Shown here: piece by piece, positions 36,480-47,734 of the stretch | How the letters are laid out: every line of letters starts with the position of its first letter | How positions within the stretch are numbered: position 1 is the first letter of the stretch | Assembly (NCBI GenBank): GCA_010909165.1 | Contig: VJWM01000025.1 | Coordinates: 2,170,001 to 2,234,000 of the forward strand | Reading direction: 5' to 3' | Source: Anthoceros angustus | Taxonomy: Eukaryota; Streptophyta; Anthocerotopsida; Anthocerotales; Anthocerotaceae | DNA length: 64,000 nt | Program-made: the position numbers and the translations under genes | The notes under the pieces: model-generated | Databases searched by the model: none | What the model was told of the DNA's origin: nothing | The model's input: the letters and a program-made list of their open reading frames with translations, nothing else

Positions 36480-36720
36480 TTTGGCAAAATGTGGATGCTT
36501 AGGAGATGCCCGCTGCAACCTTTTTGAGAGATTTTCAGAGAGAGATGTTGTGATTTGGACATCCATGATTGCAGGGTATGCATTGCATGGGCATGGTGAA
36601 GAAGCAAGAGGAAGGTCTCCTTTCAGCTGATCGTGTCTCATGTGCTTGCCTTCTGAAAGCATGTGCTTCGGTTGGAGCGGTTGGACAATGCAGCACCACC
36701 CTCATCAACAAAGCAAAATT
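36480..36720 (+). pseudogene. PLS-class PPR gene fragment
   Basis: Reads [20 protein letters not shown], then [20 protein letters not shown], then after a stop and frame change [20 protein letters not shown]. These are consecutive pentatricopeptide motifs of the plant organelle RNA-editing type. It is too short and broken to work. Confidence 0.85.
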
Positions 36721-37375
36721 CTGAGAGGAAGCCTTCAGAGCAACTAACTAGTACAACTAGTATTAGCTGATGGTCTGCTTCGCACTGCAGACAGCATGTC
36801 TGCTACCACCTAAAACCCTAACGGATTCTCCACTCTCTCCTCCACCTCAAGGCCACCTCCACCATAAGCGCCGCATTTTCCACATCGTTGTTGTTCGACA
36901 TCCCGGGCACTTCGTGACAGCTGCGGCATTGCAGAGTCTACCTGCCCACTCCCCGTTCGTGTCTCTGTCTCCTGGCTCAGCAATCCTGGAACCCGCAGGC
37001 AGCAGAGGGGCTGTAAGGCACCTATTCAGGTGACCGCAAATGGGGGACGCAGTCACCATTCACGATTCATTGAATTCAGGTGACCGCGGCCCCCATTCAC
37101 GATACATACTGGCTCGAGAAAGAGTGTGATGAAGCGTCTGAGTGAATTGGGAGGCGTAGCTGCTCCCACAGGATCTGTGATCCACATATCGTAACCATAC
37201 TAGGTGGCAACAAGAAATTGAATCGAAAGGGGTGATCACATTGAAATATAGACTTTATTATTGCAAACCACCCATGGTAGCTCGAGCACGAGCTCGCCCG
37301 GAGCTGGACTAGCATTTGTACATTGTAGATGAGGGCATGTTGTGCTGAATTCTACGATCCAAAGCCTTTGTTGTG

Positions 37376-38360
37376 CTAATTGAGCCAAGCAGCAATGCCT
37401 TGGACAGTGGAAACAGTAGTAGAAGGACTAAGTGTATTCCCACCAAAAATGGTGTCCAGCAGAGCCGACACAATAGCCTCGTTAGAGATTGCATGAGATG
37501 CCTCAGCTCCATCTGCTTGCACCTGAAAACAGCAAGATCGACACCAGCTTAGACGTCTTAGTTGCAAGCTATGGAGAAGATATGTGTTTCGGTGACCATC
37601 AAGCTGTACAACCAGCTGTGCGGATGGTTGACATGCTGTGAACTTGACAATGTGGGTACCGTGAGGATGAGGAGGGACGGCGAGGGGAAGGCGTATAGCA
37701 CAGAGGAGCCCAGTTGGGTGATGGGCTTGAAGAATTGCAGAAGCTTCTGAAGAGCCTTGTCCTCGGCCTCCCCCAACTTGCCTTCCTTCAGCAGTCTCTC
37801 CTTGATGGAGGCCTCCACTTGGCTTCCGTAGTGAGGCCCTGGAACTGGACCCACAAGCAACCCAACCTTGACAAACTTCTCCACAGGCGCTGCAGGATCA
37901 TGACGTTATCAGACAAGGTCAGTCCTGAAGCCTGAGATGATCCGCATGAACTAGCAAACTTTTTGTGCATCTCGGCAATTGACGCAAGCTTCTGGAAACG
38001 TAATCCAATCACGGGCACCTTTGATCAAGGTGGTGAAGAAGGCGTTGTCATGTGCCAGATCCTGAGCAGACTTCCCTTTCCAGGCTTGCAGGTGGGAAGT
38101 GACATCTTTCTCTATGTACACATCCAACTGGGCCACTTTCACCTGGTTTCCTTCGATGTTCTTCTCCTCCACTCCTGCAAGCATGGCCAGACAGTATGTC
38201 ACAACTTGCCAATCCATGCCTGATCCTCCGGGGCTCGAATTGGTCAGAACAGAAAGAAAGTCGAGGAATCGGGATTGGTACCGTGGCCGGCTAGGTGCAG
38301 GGTCTTGGAGCAGCCGGCAGGGCCAGTGATGGTTGCCTGGAACTCCCCGGTCTGAGCCAT
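37376..38360 (-). CDS. CHIL: Chalcone isomerase-like protein (CHIL), copy B
   Basis: Same four-exon structure as copy A with identical exon lengths: 38360-38282 (79 nt), 38174-38019 (156), 37889-37660 (230) and 37522-37376 (147), giving 203 aa. All splice sites and the frame are intact. Differences from copy A include QLDVYIEKDV for QLGVYLDKDV, VEASIKERL for VEAPIKERL, and KALQKLLQFFKPITQ. The Glu and Ala at the Arg36 and Thr48 positions are shared, so this copy is also predicted non-catalytic. The Asn113 position is Ser. The upstream block equivalent to the copy A TATA box reads ATACAAATACTGG, a weaker TATA match. Intact and probably functional, but expression is unknown. Confidence 0.87.
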
Positions 38361-39269
38361 CACGTCCTGTTGGGAGTTCACCCAATGTTAATGACATGCA
38401 ACATACATCTGTAGATCATTGCCTGCAAAAACTCCAAAGTCCATCTCACTACGACAAACACAGATATCGGGGAGTATACTTCCGGGCTTGGAAGTAGTCT
38501 CGAGAACTGAGATAATGCCGGAGCGAGTTGGGTGCCTGGCTGCTGCTATCACAAGAATCCTGGAGAGCCTGAGCTTCAAATGCAATGAGATGAAAACGTT
38601 GCAGGAGACTCTTCTATCCTGGGACTCGGGAAGTCCAGTATTTGTATGTGTTCATCAGACTTGGCCGTTGAGCCCATTCCATCCAGTCAACTCGACTCTG
38701 ACATGCACTTACAGTTACAACAAAAAAACCGCGAAGGAGCTTGGAAATGGGTCTCTGCCAAGCGGGACCGCTGGACCACTGGACCAACGCCATCTCAGCT
38801 GCCCTCGCTTCCAGAACTTTGGCAGCCCAGCTCCTCATTCGCCCGTGAAACTCTGGAAGATGGATCTGGATTTGGTTCGTTCACCTACACGAACCAGCGG
38901 GGACCTGCCTCGAGCCATCTTGGCTACTGCATGACTGCAGAGTGCAGACGCCCTTGTCATTTCCCAATTTTAGGTTGGCTGTACAAGCACCAGGGATTCG
39001 TCCACCATCTTCCATCTCGTTTCTTTGTAGGCATTGCCCCAAGGTCATAGGGGGGTGGGGCACCATGCCAAAAAATCAGGATAAAAGACAGGCCATGTTT
39101 TGCTGAATAATCGCACAAGATATGATGATGAACTCTCAGTGGAGAATGACCAGCTTTAATGGCTTGCCGCACCATGGCTGCCAAAACACCATGTCTCGAA
39201 GTTCATGTCAAGTTATCAATCCAGTATCACTCTCTCTATCGTCAGCACTGTCAGTTTTAGATCTGCTCC

Positions 39270-39450
39270 AAGAACCACTGTACTGTGAGGCTGGACGAAG
39301 GCAGGGGGCATTAGATAGACTGCGGCTTATGGTTAAGCAGCGCACTGTGGTGTGATAGTGAAAGTTTGGCTGACCTGGACGAAGGAAAGAGGATTCATGC
39401 CCAGGCCGTCAGAGTTGGGTGGACGTATCGCTGAGCATTGCAGTGATCAA
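39270..39450 (+). pseudogene. PPR fragment in duplication unit 1
   Basis: Reads SLADLDEGKRIHAQAVRVGW before a frame break. It is the collinear partner of the fragment in unit 2. These are PLS-class PPR residues without start or end. Confidence 0.7.
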
Positions 39451-39835
39451 CATGGATGCGAAAACGTGGAGGCTGCACAATAGGTCGTTGGTGCATTACC
39501 AAAGCGCAATGGGTTCTCCCGGAATGCTCTGATTGGGTTCTGGATAAAGCCTTCCTACTCTTTGGTGTGCGCAGTAGGATGTGCTAGCAGACAATTGGAC
39601 TTTCGTTAGTGGGCAATCAAAGCATGTAGCAGCTTGGCACCAGTAGAGCGCTGGAGGTAGTAAGTGGACAACCAGTGAAGCAACACGGTTTGCATTCACA
39701 TTGAAATATAGACTTTATTATTGCAAACCACCCATGGTAGCTCGACCACGAGCTCGCTCGTAGCTGGACTAGCATTTGTACATTGTAGATGACGGCATGT
39801 TGTGCTAAATTCTGTGATCCAAAGCCCTTGTTGTG

Positions 39836-40804
39836 CTAATTGAGCCAAGCAGCAATGCCTTGGACAGTGGAAACAGTAGTAGAAGGACTGAGCGTATTCC
39901 CACCAAAAATGGTGTCCAGCAGAGCCGACACAATAGCCTCATTAGAGATTGCATGAGATGCCTCAGCTCCATCTGCTTGCACCTGAAAACAGCAAGATCG
40001 ACACCAGCTTAGACGTCTTAGTTGCAAGGTATGAAGAAGATACGTGTTTCTGTGACCATCAAGTTGTACAACCAGCTGTGCAGATGGTGCATGCTGTGGA
40101 CTTGACAATGTGAGTACCGTGAGGATGAGGAGGGACGGTGAGGGGAAGGCGTATAGCACAGAGGAGCCCAGTTGGGTGATGGGCTTGAAGAATTGCAGCA
40201 GCTCCTGAAGAGCCTTGTCCTCGGCCTCTCCCAACTTGCCCTCCTTCAGGAGCCTCTCCTTGATGGAGGCCTCCACTTGGCTTCCGTAGTGAGGCCCTGG
40301 AACTGGACCCACAAGCAACCCAACCTTGACAAACTTCTCCACAGGTGCTGCAGGATCATGACGTTATCAGACAAGGTCAGTCCTGAAGCTTGAGATGATC
40401 CTCATGAAGTGCATCTCGGCAATCGATGCAAGCTTCTGGAAACGTAATCCAATCATGGGCACCTTTGATCAAGGAGGTGAAGAAGGCGTTGTCATGTGCC
40501 AGATCCTGAGCAGACTTCCCTTTCCAGGCTTGCAGGTGGGAAGTGACATCTTTCTCTATGTACACATCCAACTGGGCCACTTTCACCTGGTTTCCTTCGA
40601 TGTTCTTCTCCTCCACTCCTGCAAGCATGGCCAGACAGTATGTCACAACTTGCCAATCCATGCCTGATCCTCCGGGGCTCGAATTGGTCAGAACAGAAAG
40701 AAAGTCGAGGAATCGGGATTGGTACCGTGGCCGGCTAGGTGCAGGGTCTTGGAGCAGCCGGCAGGGCCAGTGATGGTTGCCTGGAACTCCCCGGTCTGAG
40801 CCAT
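39836..40804 (-). CDS. CHIL: Chalcone isomerase-like protein (CHIL), copy C
   Basis: Exons 40804-40726, 40618-40463, 40347-40118 and 39982-39836 have the same lengths as copies A and B and encode 203 aa. The protein is almost the same as copy B, with KALQELLQFF in place of KALQKLLQFF and LIKGA preceded by FFTS rather than FFTT. Intron 2 is slightly shorter than in copy B. The substitutions at the Arg36 and Thr48 positions are again present. The high identity to copy B across introns and flanks indicates a recent duplication or continuing gene conversion. Confidence 0.87.
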
Positions 40805-41221
40805 CACGTTCTGTTTGGAGTTCACCCAATGTTAATGACATGCGACATACATCTGTCGAATTGCCTGCAAAAACTCCAAAATCCATCTCACTACGACAAA
40901 TACAGATGTCGGGGAGTATATTTACAGGCTTGGAAAGTAGTCTCGTGAACTGAGATGGTGCCGGAGCGAGTTTGGTCCCTGGCTGCTGCTATCACAAGGT
41001 AGAGGAGAACTGGAGCCTGGAGAGCCTGAGCTTCAAATGCAATGCGATGACAACGTTGTAGGAGACTCTTCTGTCCTGGGACTCGAGAAGCCCAGTATTT
41101 GTATGTGTTCATCAGACTTGGCCGTTGAGCCCATTCTATCCAGTCAACTCGACTCTGACATGCACTTACACTTACTTCCAACCGCGAAGGAGCTTGGAAA
41201 TGGGTCTCTGCCAAATGGGAC

Positions 41222-41262
41222 CGCTGGACCACTGGACCACTGGACCACTGGACCAACGCCAT
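41222..41262 (+). repeat. 10-bp tandem repeat (TGGACCACTG-type)
   Basis: Several consecutive GGACCACT-type units upstream of CHIL copy C, where the matching place in unit 1 (near 38,770) has only one or two. A unit-specific expansion after the segmental duplication. Confidence 0.85.
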
Positions 41263-41734
41263 CTCGCTTCCAGAACTCTGGCAGCCCAGCTCCTCATTGG
41301 CTCGTGGAACTCTGGAAGATGGATCTGGATTTGGTTGGTTCACCTACACGAACCAGCGGGGACCTGCCTCGAGCCATCTTGGGTACTGCAGTACTGCAGA
41401 CGCCCTTGTCAACTCCCAATTTTGGCTTGGCTGTACAAGCACCATGGATTCGTCCACCATCTTCCATATCGTTTCTTTGTACGCATTGCCCCAAGGTCAT
41501 AGTGGGGAGGGGCACCATGCCAAAAAATCAGGATAAAGAGACATGGCCATGTTTTGCTGAATAATCGGACAAGATATGATCATGAACTCTCAGTGGAGAA
41601 TGACCGGTTTGATGGATTGCTGCACCATGGCTGCCAAAACACCCATGTCTCGAAGTTCATGTTAAGTTGTCAATCCAGTATCCCTCTCTCTACCTTCAGC
41701 ACTGTCAGTTTTAGATCTGCTCCACGAACTCCTG

Positions 41735-41960
41735 TACCGTGTGAGGCTGGAAGAATACAGGAGACATTCGATAGACTGCAGCTTATGGTTAAGCAGCGCA
41801 CTCTGGTGTGGCAGTCTAAGTTTGGCTGACCTGGAAGAAGGGAAAAGGATTCATGCCCAAGCCGTCAAAATTGGGTTGGCGTCGGACATGTTGCTGAGCA
41901 CAACAATGATCGACATGGATGCGAAAACATGGACGATGCACAATAGGTTGTTGGCGCAAT
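41735..41960 (+). pseudogene. PPR fragment in duplication unit 2
   Basis: Reads LADLEEGKRIHAQAVKIGLA then SDMLLSTTMIDMDAKTWTMH, typical PLS-class PPR motifs, with no continuation on either side. Confidence 0.8.
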
Positions 41961-42391
41961 ACCAAAGCGCAACCGGTTCTTTCGGAATGCTCTGATTGGG
42001 CTCTGAAGGGGGATAAAGCATTCCTACTGTTTGCTGTGACGCAGTAAGGTGTGCTAGCAAACAATTAGACTTTCGTTAGTGCAATCAGAGCATGTAGCAG
42101 CCTGGCAACAGCAGAGCAGTCGAGTTAGGAAAGTGGACAACCAGTGAAGCAACACGGTTGGCAACAAGGTAGGGTATATCAGGATCATGTGGTTACCGGG
42201 GGTTGTGATTGAATAAGGATTGTGTGCAAACCACTGGCAAAGGAACAGCAGCAAAGCTCCTGACTTTCTCAAGATCTGCGAATTCCAGACACCAAGAGTC
42301 GTGCACTGGATCGTCTATTCTGGATGAAGGAACATGTGTATTCAGCAAAATGTATTGGGACTTCAGTTGTAGAATCCTTCAGTCTCAAGGC

Positions 42392-45300
42392 CTATCGAGT
42401 CAAGTACGTGTATGAGCCCAAGCTACGCCTATAGTTGATCAGCAACCTTTGTGCTTCTTCTATTGTGAGACACCCACTAGCTACGGCATTTTCTGTCTCC
42501 CGGCGGAGAGCTTCCATCATATCCTCTCCCACATGTTGAACCGTCTGAAGCAGTTCCTCCATAGTTTGGCCCCTAATAACATGCTCAACGATGTATTCTC
42601 CGTTCTTGTGGTTGTTCGACAGGCCATTACTAATGTTCAGCCTCTTTGCCCTCACATGCACTACGTTTGTCATTCCAAATAGATTGTGGGAGCTTCCCAT
42701 CACCTCCTGCAGTGTCGAATCGCCAGCGAGTTTAGTTTTGAACGGATTGCAAGTCAGACGACCAAACATAGTATTGAATAACATACCTGATAGACCCCGC
42801 CCAGAAATAAGCCGAAGTAGTAGAATTCACCTTTGATAAGTTCATGCACCTGCAGAACACTGGTGGACTCACCGTTTGGACCTATGAACCGGTTGATCTT
42901 CCCATCGCTGTCACAGGTCAAATCCGCAAGTGTTGCCTGTACGCCTGGTTTTTCATTTAGGCGTTGCAAAGGCATGACAGGGAAAAGTTGACTGATGGCC
43001 CATGAATCTGGAGCAGAACGGAATACAGACATATTCACATGATATACAGCACCAAAGGACTTGCTCACAGCTTGCAGCTCATCAGGCAGCTCATTCCCCT
43101 TTGAGTACTTGACAGCTCGGTGGCACACAGCGTCATAGAGAGCATCTGCTTGTGCCCTTTGCTCCAAACTCAGACAACCAAGTTTAAATAAACTCCAGGC
43201 TTCAGACTTGAATTGCTTGGCATCATTATATGCTTCTTGGAAGTTGAATTCGTCCATGGTGTTATATACCTCGAAAAATGTTGACAATAGATAGTCACCT
43301 GCTGTTCTCTGCATAGCATCGATCGGCCCTCGCTGAGTGGGACTGGAATTTTCACCTGTTCCATTTTGTGACCTGGCCTCCCCTGATCCAGCACATCTCA
43401 CTAAATTACTCAAGTTCTCCAAAGCCGCAGCTTCAGAGCGCTGTGACGCACTCAGTACATCGAACACCAACACTGAATGATGTGATGCCAACGCACGACC
43501 GCTTTCTGAGATTATCACTGGCTGAGCCACCTGCTTCAACAAACAGGCATCCGCCAGAGCTGCTACAATATCGTTTGCATAATTCTGAAACGACAATGTC
43601 GATTAGTCAAAAACCTGCTAGGCGAGACAGGTTTTAGCAAACTGCAACTAAGAACCCATTCTACAAGCTGCCTCGTACCTGCATACTATAGTTGGTCGAT
43701 GCTTCTGACCGTCCTTTTGTGCCATCATAATCAATGCCCAATCCACCCCCAACGTCAATGTAACCCTGTTCACACGAAAACAAGGAAAGAGATACTATCC
43801 TTTACAACTCAAGGACTTTCATGGCATTTCAGGAAAAGCTGCCCCTCAAGTTGGAGTTCCAATCTCATGGATGAACTGACCATAGCAGCACCAAGCAAAG
43901 CAAGCTCGCAATACATGTGGCTGGCTTCACGCATTGCATCCTTGATTATAGAGATAGATGGGACTTGCGATCCTATGTGGAAATGAAGGAGTTGCAAACA
44001 GTCAAGCATGCCTTCCTGTTGACAAAGCACAAACTTCAGTAAGAACACATCCGATGACAAAGTAACAGGTTCGTAGCTAATGCCACAATGTGCGGGAATT
44101 CACCTACCTGCTTCAATCTGTAGACAACCCTGACAATCTCATTCGTTGTAAGGCCAAACTTTCCCCTATCACCAGAGGTTTCGCCCCAGTGTCCATCATG
44201 CCTTACACTAAGTTTTGCTCTCACACCAATCAAGGGCCTAATCCTTAGCTTCTTACTAACGTCAATCACAAGGTCCAGCTCCTCCATCTGCTTCGAGGGG
44301 CATGATAACGTGAGCACCTAAAGCTATAAGATGCCTACGATAGGAGAAGACTATGAACTACAAAGCACCTACACGCCGGTGCTGTGCCCATGCCTGAGAA
44401 CTCATATGACGTCATCTCCAGCTCGATGTTACCTGCTCAAGGACAATGACTCCATTCACCCCAAGCTGTCTCGAGAGGAGGACACTTTCAATATACACCT
44501 GATCCTGAAAGATCAGTGTGGAGAAGATCAATTTTCACCGCAATGCTCCAAAACTTTGTGCCACATTGTCAGCAGGGAAGGGCCCAAATGACCACTTCTA
44601 GCAAGCATCAAGCTTACCCAGATGGCAGAATTTCTGAAATGCACTGAAAGAAAGCCACACCTTGTATCCATTACAGATGAGAAGGGCGTCTTGCTTTCCA
44701 CGCAAGTTGGCAATGGCGATGAGAAGTTCAGCTTTGGACCCGGCCTCGAGGCCAAATCTGCACTGCTGGCCAAACTTCACAATGTCCTCAAGAAGGTGCC
44801 GGTCATGATTACATTTAATAGGAAAAACACCTTGAAAATGCCTCTGCAAAAGCAACAATAGTGTCAACCATATAAAAGGTCATGGAACTACACAAAGCTG
44901 TCCACAAGGCTCCGAGTCACACAAGCTTGTGACATACTTGATACCCAAACTTGGCTATAGCAGAGTTAAAGCAGTCTTGAAGTTGCTGGATTCTATGTTG
45001 CACGATGTCAGGAAATCTTATCACCATAGGAAGCTGCACATTTCTCTTCAGCAGAGCACCAATTAGCTCAACAATGTCGAGCTCATCAGCTTCTGCCAGA
45101 GAGCACACGTTGTCAGGATCGGCAGCAGCGAGGTCTCTCCCTCAAACCCACCGTCACCTTAAACCCTAAACCCTGAGGGGTCGCAAAAACTCAACAATAA
45201 GCTTTAAGGTGTCATCTTACGATCACCACCACCCAGAGGATGAACGCAGACATTGCCAGCGGAGTTGATGCCAAAGTAGGGGGCTCCCCAGCCTGCAACC

Positions 45301-45683
45301 CTGTAAAGCATGGAGCTGTCGGCAATCGTCCACGCACCCTCCTCCTCACACCCTGCCCGGGAGGATCTTTCTGCACCGTTGCGGTTATTGAATTGGGTGG
45401 CAATCCCAGGTCCATCTCGCAACCTGGAGGCAAGATTATTCAGGCTCTGATCTCCACCCTTGGCAGCTGTCTTCCTGGCTTCCTTTCGCAACCTGCCAAC
45501 ATGCACTGCCAACAGCGTGCTTCTCAGGCGATTGAGCCTTTCCCCGCTTTCCTCAGCGGCGACGCCAGCAAAGTCCTTGGATGCAAGCTCCTTGGAATGG
45601 CAGAACGCTCCTTTTTTGGATCCATGGATATCCGGACGAGGGATTGCGGGACCCAGATCATGTATCAGCCGCAATCGATTCAT
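42392..45683 (-). CDS. ADC: Biosynthetic arginine decarboxylase
   Basis: PLP-dependent decarboxylase (alanine-racemase fold) making agmatine from arginine, the first step of the plant ADC route to putrescine. Nine exons: 45683-45221, 45092-44938, 44843-44661, 44504-44433, 44287-44108, 44015-43881, 43765-43679, 43584-42787 and 42706-42392, all in phase, giving 795 aa. Key sites are [20 protein letters not shown], the PLP lysine Lys216 in [77 protein letters not shown] and the catalytic-type Cys649 in [12 protein letters not shown]. Roughly 120 residues precede the conserved start and could include an organelle presequence. Many angiosperm ADC genes are intronless, so this multi-exon layout is notable. 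Confidence 0.94.
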
Positions 45684-45922
45684 GCTGCTGACAAAGAAGG
45701 ATGTGCCACAGCTCTGACCGCTGTATTCATCACAGACGCTTCAAATTCACGAGTGGAAAGGAATGGCCAAACAACTATGTACATACATACATACTCGCCT
45801 TGCACCGGGTTTCTTTCAGTTATAAATAACTAGGGTGCTTACAATTGAGAACTTCAGGACTCCATGTCCTACTTCAGGACGCCCTTCTCTTACAATTGAG
45901 AACTTCACCGTCACAGGAAGCT

Positions 45923-45968
45923 GGCCATGCTTCTAAAGCCGGCCATGCTTCTAAAGCCGGCCATGCTT
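45923..45968. repeat. 18-bp tandem repeat
   Basis: Two full copies and a partial third of GGCCATGCTTCTAAAGCC, lying between the ADC start and the end of the isochorismatase-like gene. Confidence 0.9.
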
Positions 45969-46035
45969 ATACGAGATAACCCTCCGAAAAGAGAGAGAGG
46001 GAGTACATACATTGTGACAAAGCTCTGTCACAACT

Positions 46036-46113
46036 GCTAGCCGTGCTCTTGGAACTTGGGTCACACCTGCTAGCCGTGCTCTTGGAACTTGGGTCACACC
46101 TGCTAGCCGTGCT
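46036..46113. repeat. 33-bp minisatellite overlapping a stop codon
   Basis: Two complete 33-bp units (GCTAGCCGTGCTCTTGGAAC plus TTGGGTCACACCT) and a 12-bp third copy. The third copy contains the stop codon of the isochorismatase-like gene (46105-46103). The repeat therefore grew from the coding end into the 3' region. Confidence 0.93.
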
Positions 46114-47152
46114 GTTGGTCTGCTCCCCACTCAGCAACGGTAGGTGTCTTGATGCCAATGTTGCGCATGTCCAGAAGATTGGCTGCACAAGGGAAAGGGT
46201 AGAATTACTCAGAGACCTGTGAGATGAATAACTGCGCGAGACAGTGCTATGTGAGGCACGGGAAATTGCAGCACAGCGGGATGCAAGGGATCTGCACTAC
46301 CGGCATGAACTTCCGGGGTACTCGCAGCAGTAGCATCTGCCAGCACAGAGACGTACTCATAGTCCAGAGCAACAGCATCAAATGCTGTGGCACGGATGCA
46401 GTTCGGAGTTTGAACTCCTACACAGTCCACCAAAAGCCAGGTCATCACAGGTTCAAACAAAGGTTCTGAAAACAGTGTGCTACAAAACAAGAGGGAAATT
46501 CATACAGGGATGACAAGTGCCTGTCAGAATACACACCAGCAACCACAATCCTCTTCACTTCAAGACGGCGAAGAACGCGGTCCAAATTGGTCTCAAAAAA
46601 CGCACTAAACCTATACTTCACAACGACTGGCTCCTCCGGCAGAGGATCGAGACCCTCCACAAGAGCAGCACCCCTGGTTCCCTTCACCGTAGGCCCTGGT
46701 GTCTCGCCACCGTACAAGCACACGCGAAAGACCTCAACATCCCTGCCACTAAGATCGTGCTCTCGCTTGACCTGCACATAGATAAGGTGGCAGATTTCCT
46801 CTCTGTCATCCAACCAGGGCAAGGGCCAGGGCAAGAACAAATCTGCACAGCCACAAACAGAAGGGACAAATCTGCTCACCCAGACAACCACGGCACCCCG
46901 CTGTCGTGCTATGGAAACTGCCTTCGCCACGGCAGGCACTATGGCCAGACCTCCGTTCACACGAAGAGGACCAGGATAGATGAAGTCATTCTGCAAACCA
47001 GCTGCATCACAGGCTCAGAGCCATATCCACAACAAAGCAGCTGGAGCTCAAGCTTGAGACATGTACAACAGAGATTCCACCTGCATGTCCACCACTAGCA
47101 GTGCGGTAGACTTCCATTCACTACTGTCCGCCAAAACCTCGGTATCAGCCAT
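46103..47152 (-). CDS. Isochorismatase-family cysteine hydrolase
   Basis: Small hydrolase of the isochorismatase/nicotinamidase fold, closest by eye to plant At3g16190-type proteins. Substrate unknown. Exons 47152-47081, 46990-46880, 46771-46537, 46417-46301 and 46182-46103 give 204 aa. The catalytic triad is complete: Asp22 in LLVVDMQNDFIYPG, Lys113 in VVKYRFSAFFETNL, and Cys146 in GVQTPNCIRATAFDAVALDY. Other family blocks are REHDLSGRDVEVF, ADATAASTPEVHA and the end NLLDMRNIGIKTPTVAEW. The start codon is only 61 bp downstream of the NDUFB3 stop on the same strand. Its promoter must therefore overlap that gene, unless the two share a transcript. Confidence 0.93.
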
Positions 47153-47213
47153 GGCAGCTGAATCTAAGATGAGCCTACAAGGAAGGTGAACTCCGCACGC
47201 CACAGCACGGAGA

Positions 47214-47414
47214 TCAGTGCTCTGAATCCTGGCCGCTCTTGCTCAACTTGGAAGCCATGCCGTCCACGAACAGGTAGACAGCAAAAGCGCCGACCGCGAT
47301 TCCCAGCCCCGGCGTCGCACGTTTCAGGTTGTTGCTCAGCAGCGGATGGTAACGGTACAGATTGATCGCCTTGAAGAATTCCGCGGTGCGATTGCCTGCT
47401 CCCGGATCAGCCAT
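47214..47414 (-). CDS. Complex I subunit NDUFB3/B12
   Basis: Accessory subunit of mitochondrial NADH:ubiquinone oxidoreductase membrane arm. Single exon, 66 aa, within the family's usual 65-75. It matches plant B12 homologues: RTAEFFKAINLYRYHPLLSN, NLKRATPGLGIAVGAFAVYL, followed by a short basic and acidic tail. GLGIAVGAFAVYLFVDG is the single membrane span. No cleavable presequence is expected in this family. It starts 320 bp from the divergent kinesin gene. Confidence 0.9.
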   Translation of the reverse strand: MADPGAGNRTAEFFKAINLYRYHPLLSNNLKRATPGLGIAVGAFAVYLFVDGMASKLSKSGQDSEH

Positions 47415-47734
47415 AGCTCGTCACCTCGCTTCCCCGCGGCCGCTGCCTTCTCCGGACAAACTGAGCCGTCGTAACAAAGACGCCTTAACTGTTACAGTTA
47501 CGTTAACAAGGGAGCGGGTCCACATTCCAACGGCCACATTCGGCCGTGTTTGAACTTGTCCGCTCTCGCCAGTCCCCAGTCCAGGATTCCAGTCCACTGG
47601 AGGAGCATCTGGAGCCAAGTTGCGCGGTGCATTGCCATCGCACATTTTCTTCCAATTTGTGGACAGCCTAGTTGTTTGTGCTGTGAATTGTTCTTCCCTG
47701 CGCGCATTGGGATCAAGAATTGGAGACGAGAAGG
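47415..47734. promoter_or_regulatory. Putative bidirectional promoter (NDUFB3 / kinesin-10)
   Basis: Only 320 bp lie between the two divergent start codons. CpG-rich near the NDUFB3 side, with no clear TATA element. Confidence 0.5.

Larger units (their letters stand above)
37237..39696. repeat. Tandem segmental duplication, unit 1 (about 2.46 kb)
   Basis: Begins CACATTGAAATATAGACTTT and ends at CAACACGGTT before the next unit starts with the same sequence. Carries CHIL copy B, its upstream region and a PPR fragment. Unit 2 (39697-42153) is collinear with small indels. Confidence 0.9.
39697..42153. repeat. Tandem segmental duplication, unit 2 (about 2.46 kb)
   Basis: Collinear with 37237-39696 and ends with the same GGACAACCAGTGAAGCAACA. 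Contains CHIL copy C and a PPR fragment. It differs by small indels, including a local expansion of a 10-bp repeat near 41,220. Confidence 0.9.

Noticed and set aside
45967-46188. A minus-strand frame with repeated TASRCDPSSKS peptides
   Set aside because: It is the 33-bp minisatellite read out of the gene's frame. The conserved protein ends at the TAG at 46103.
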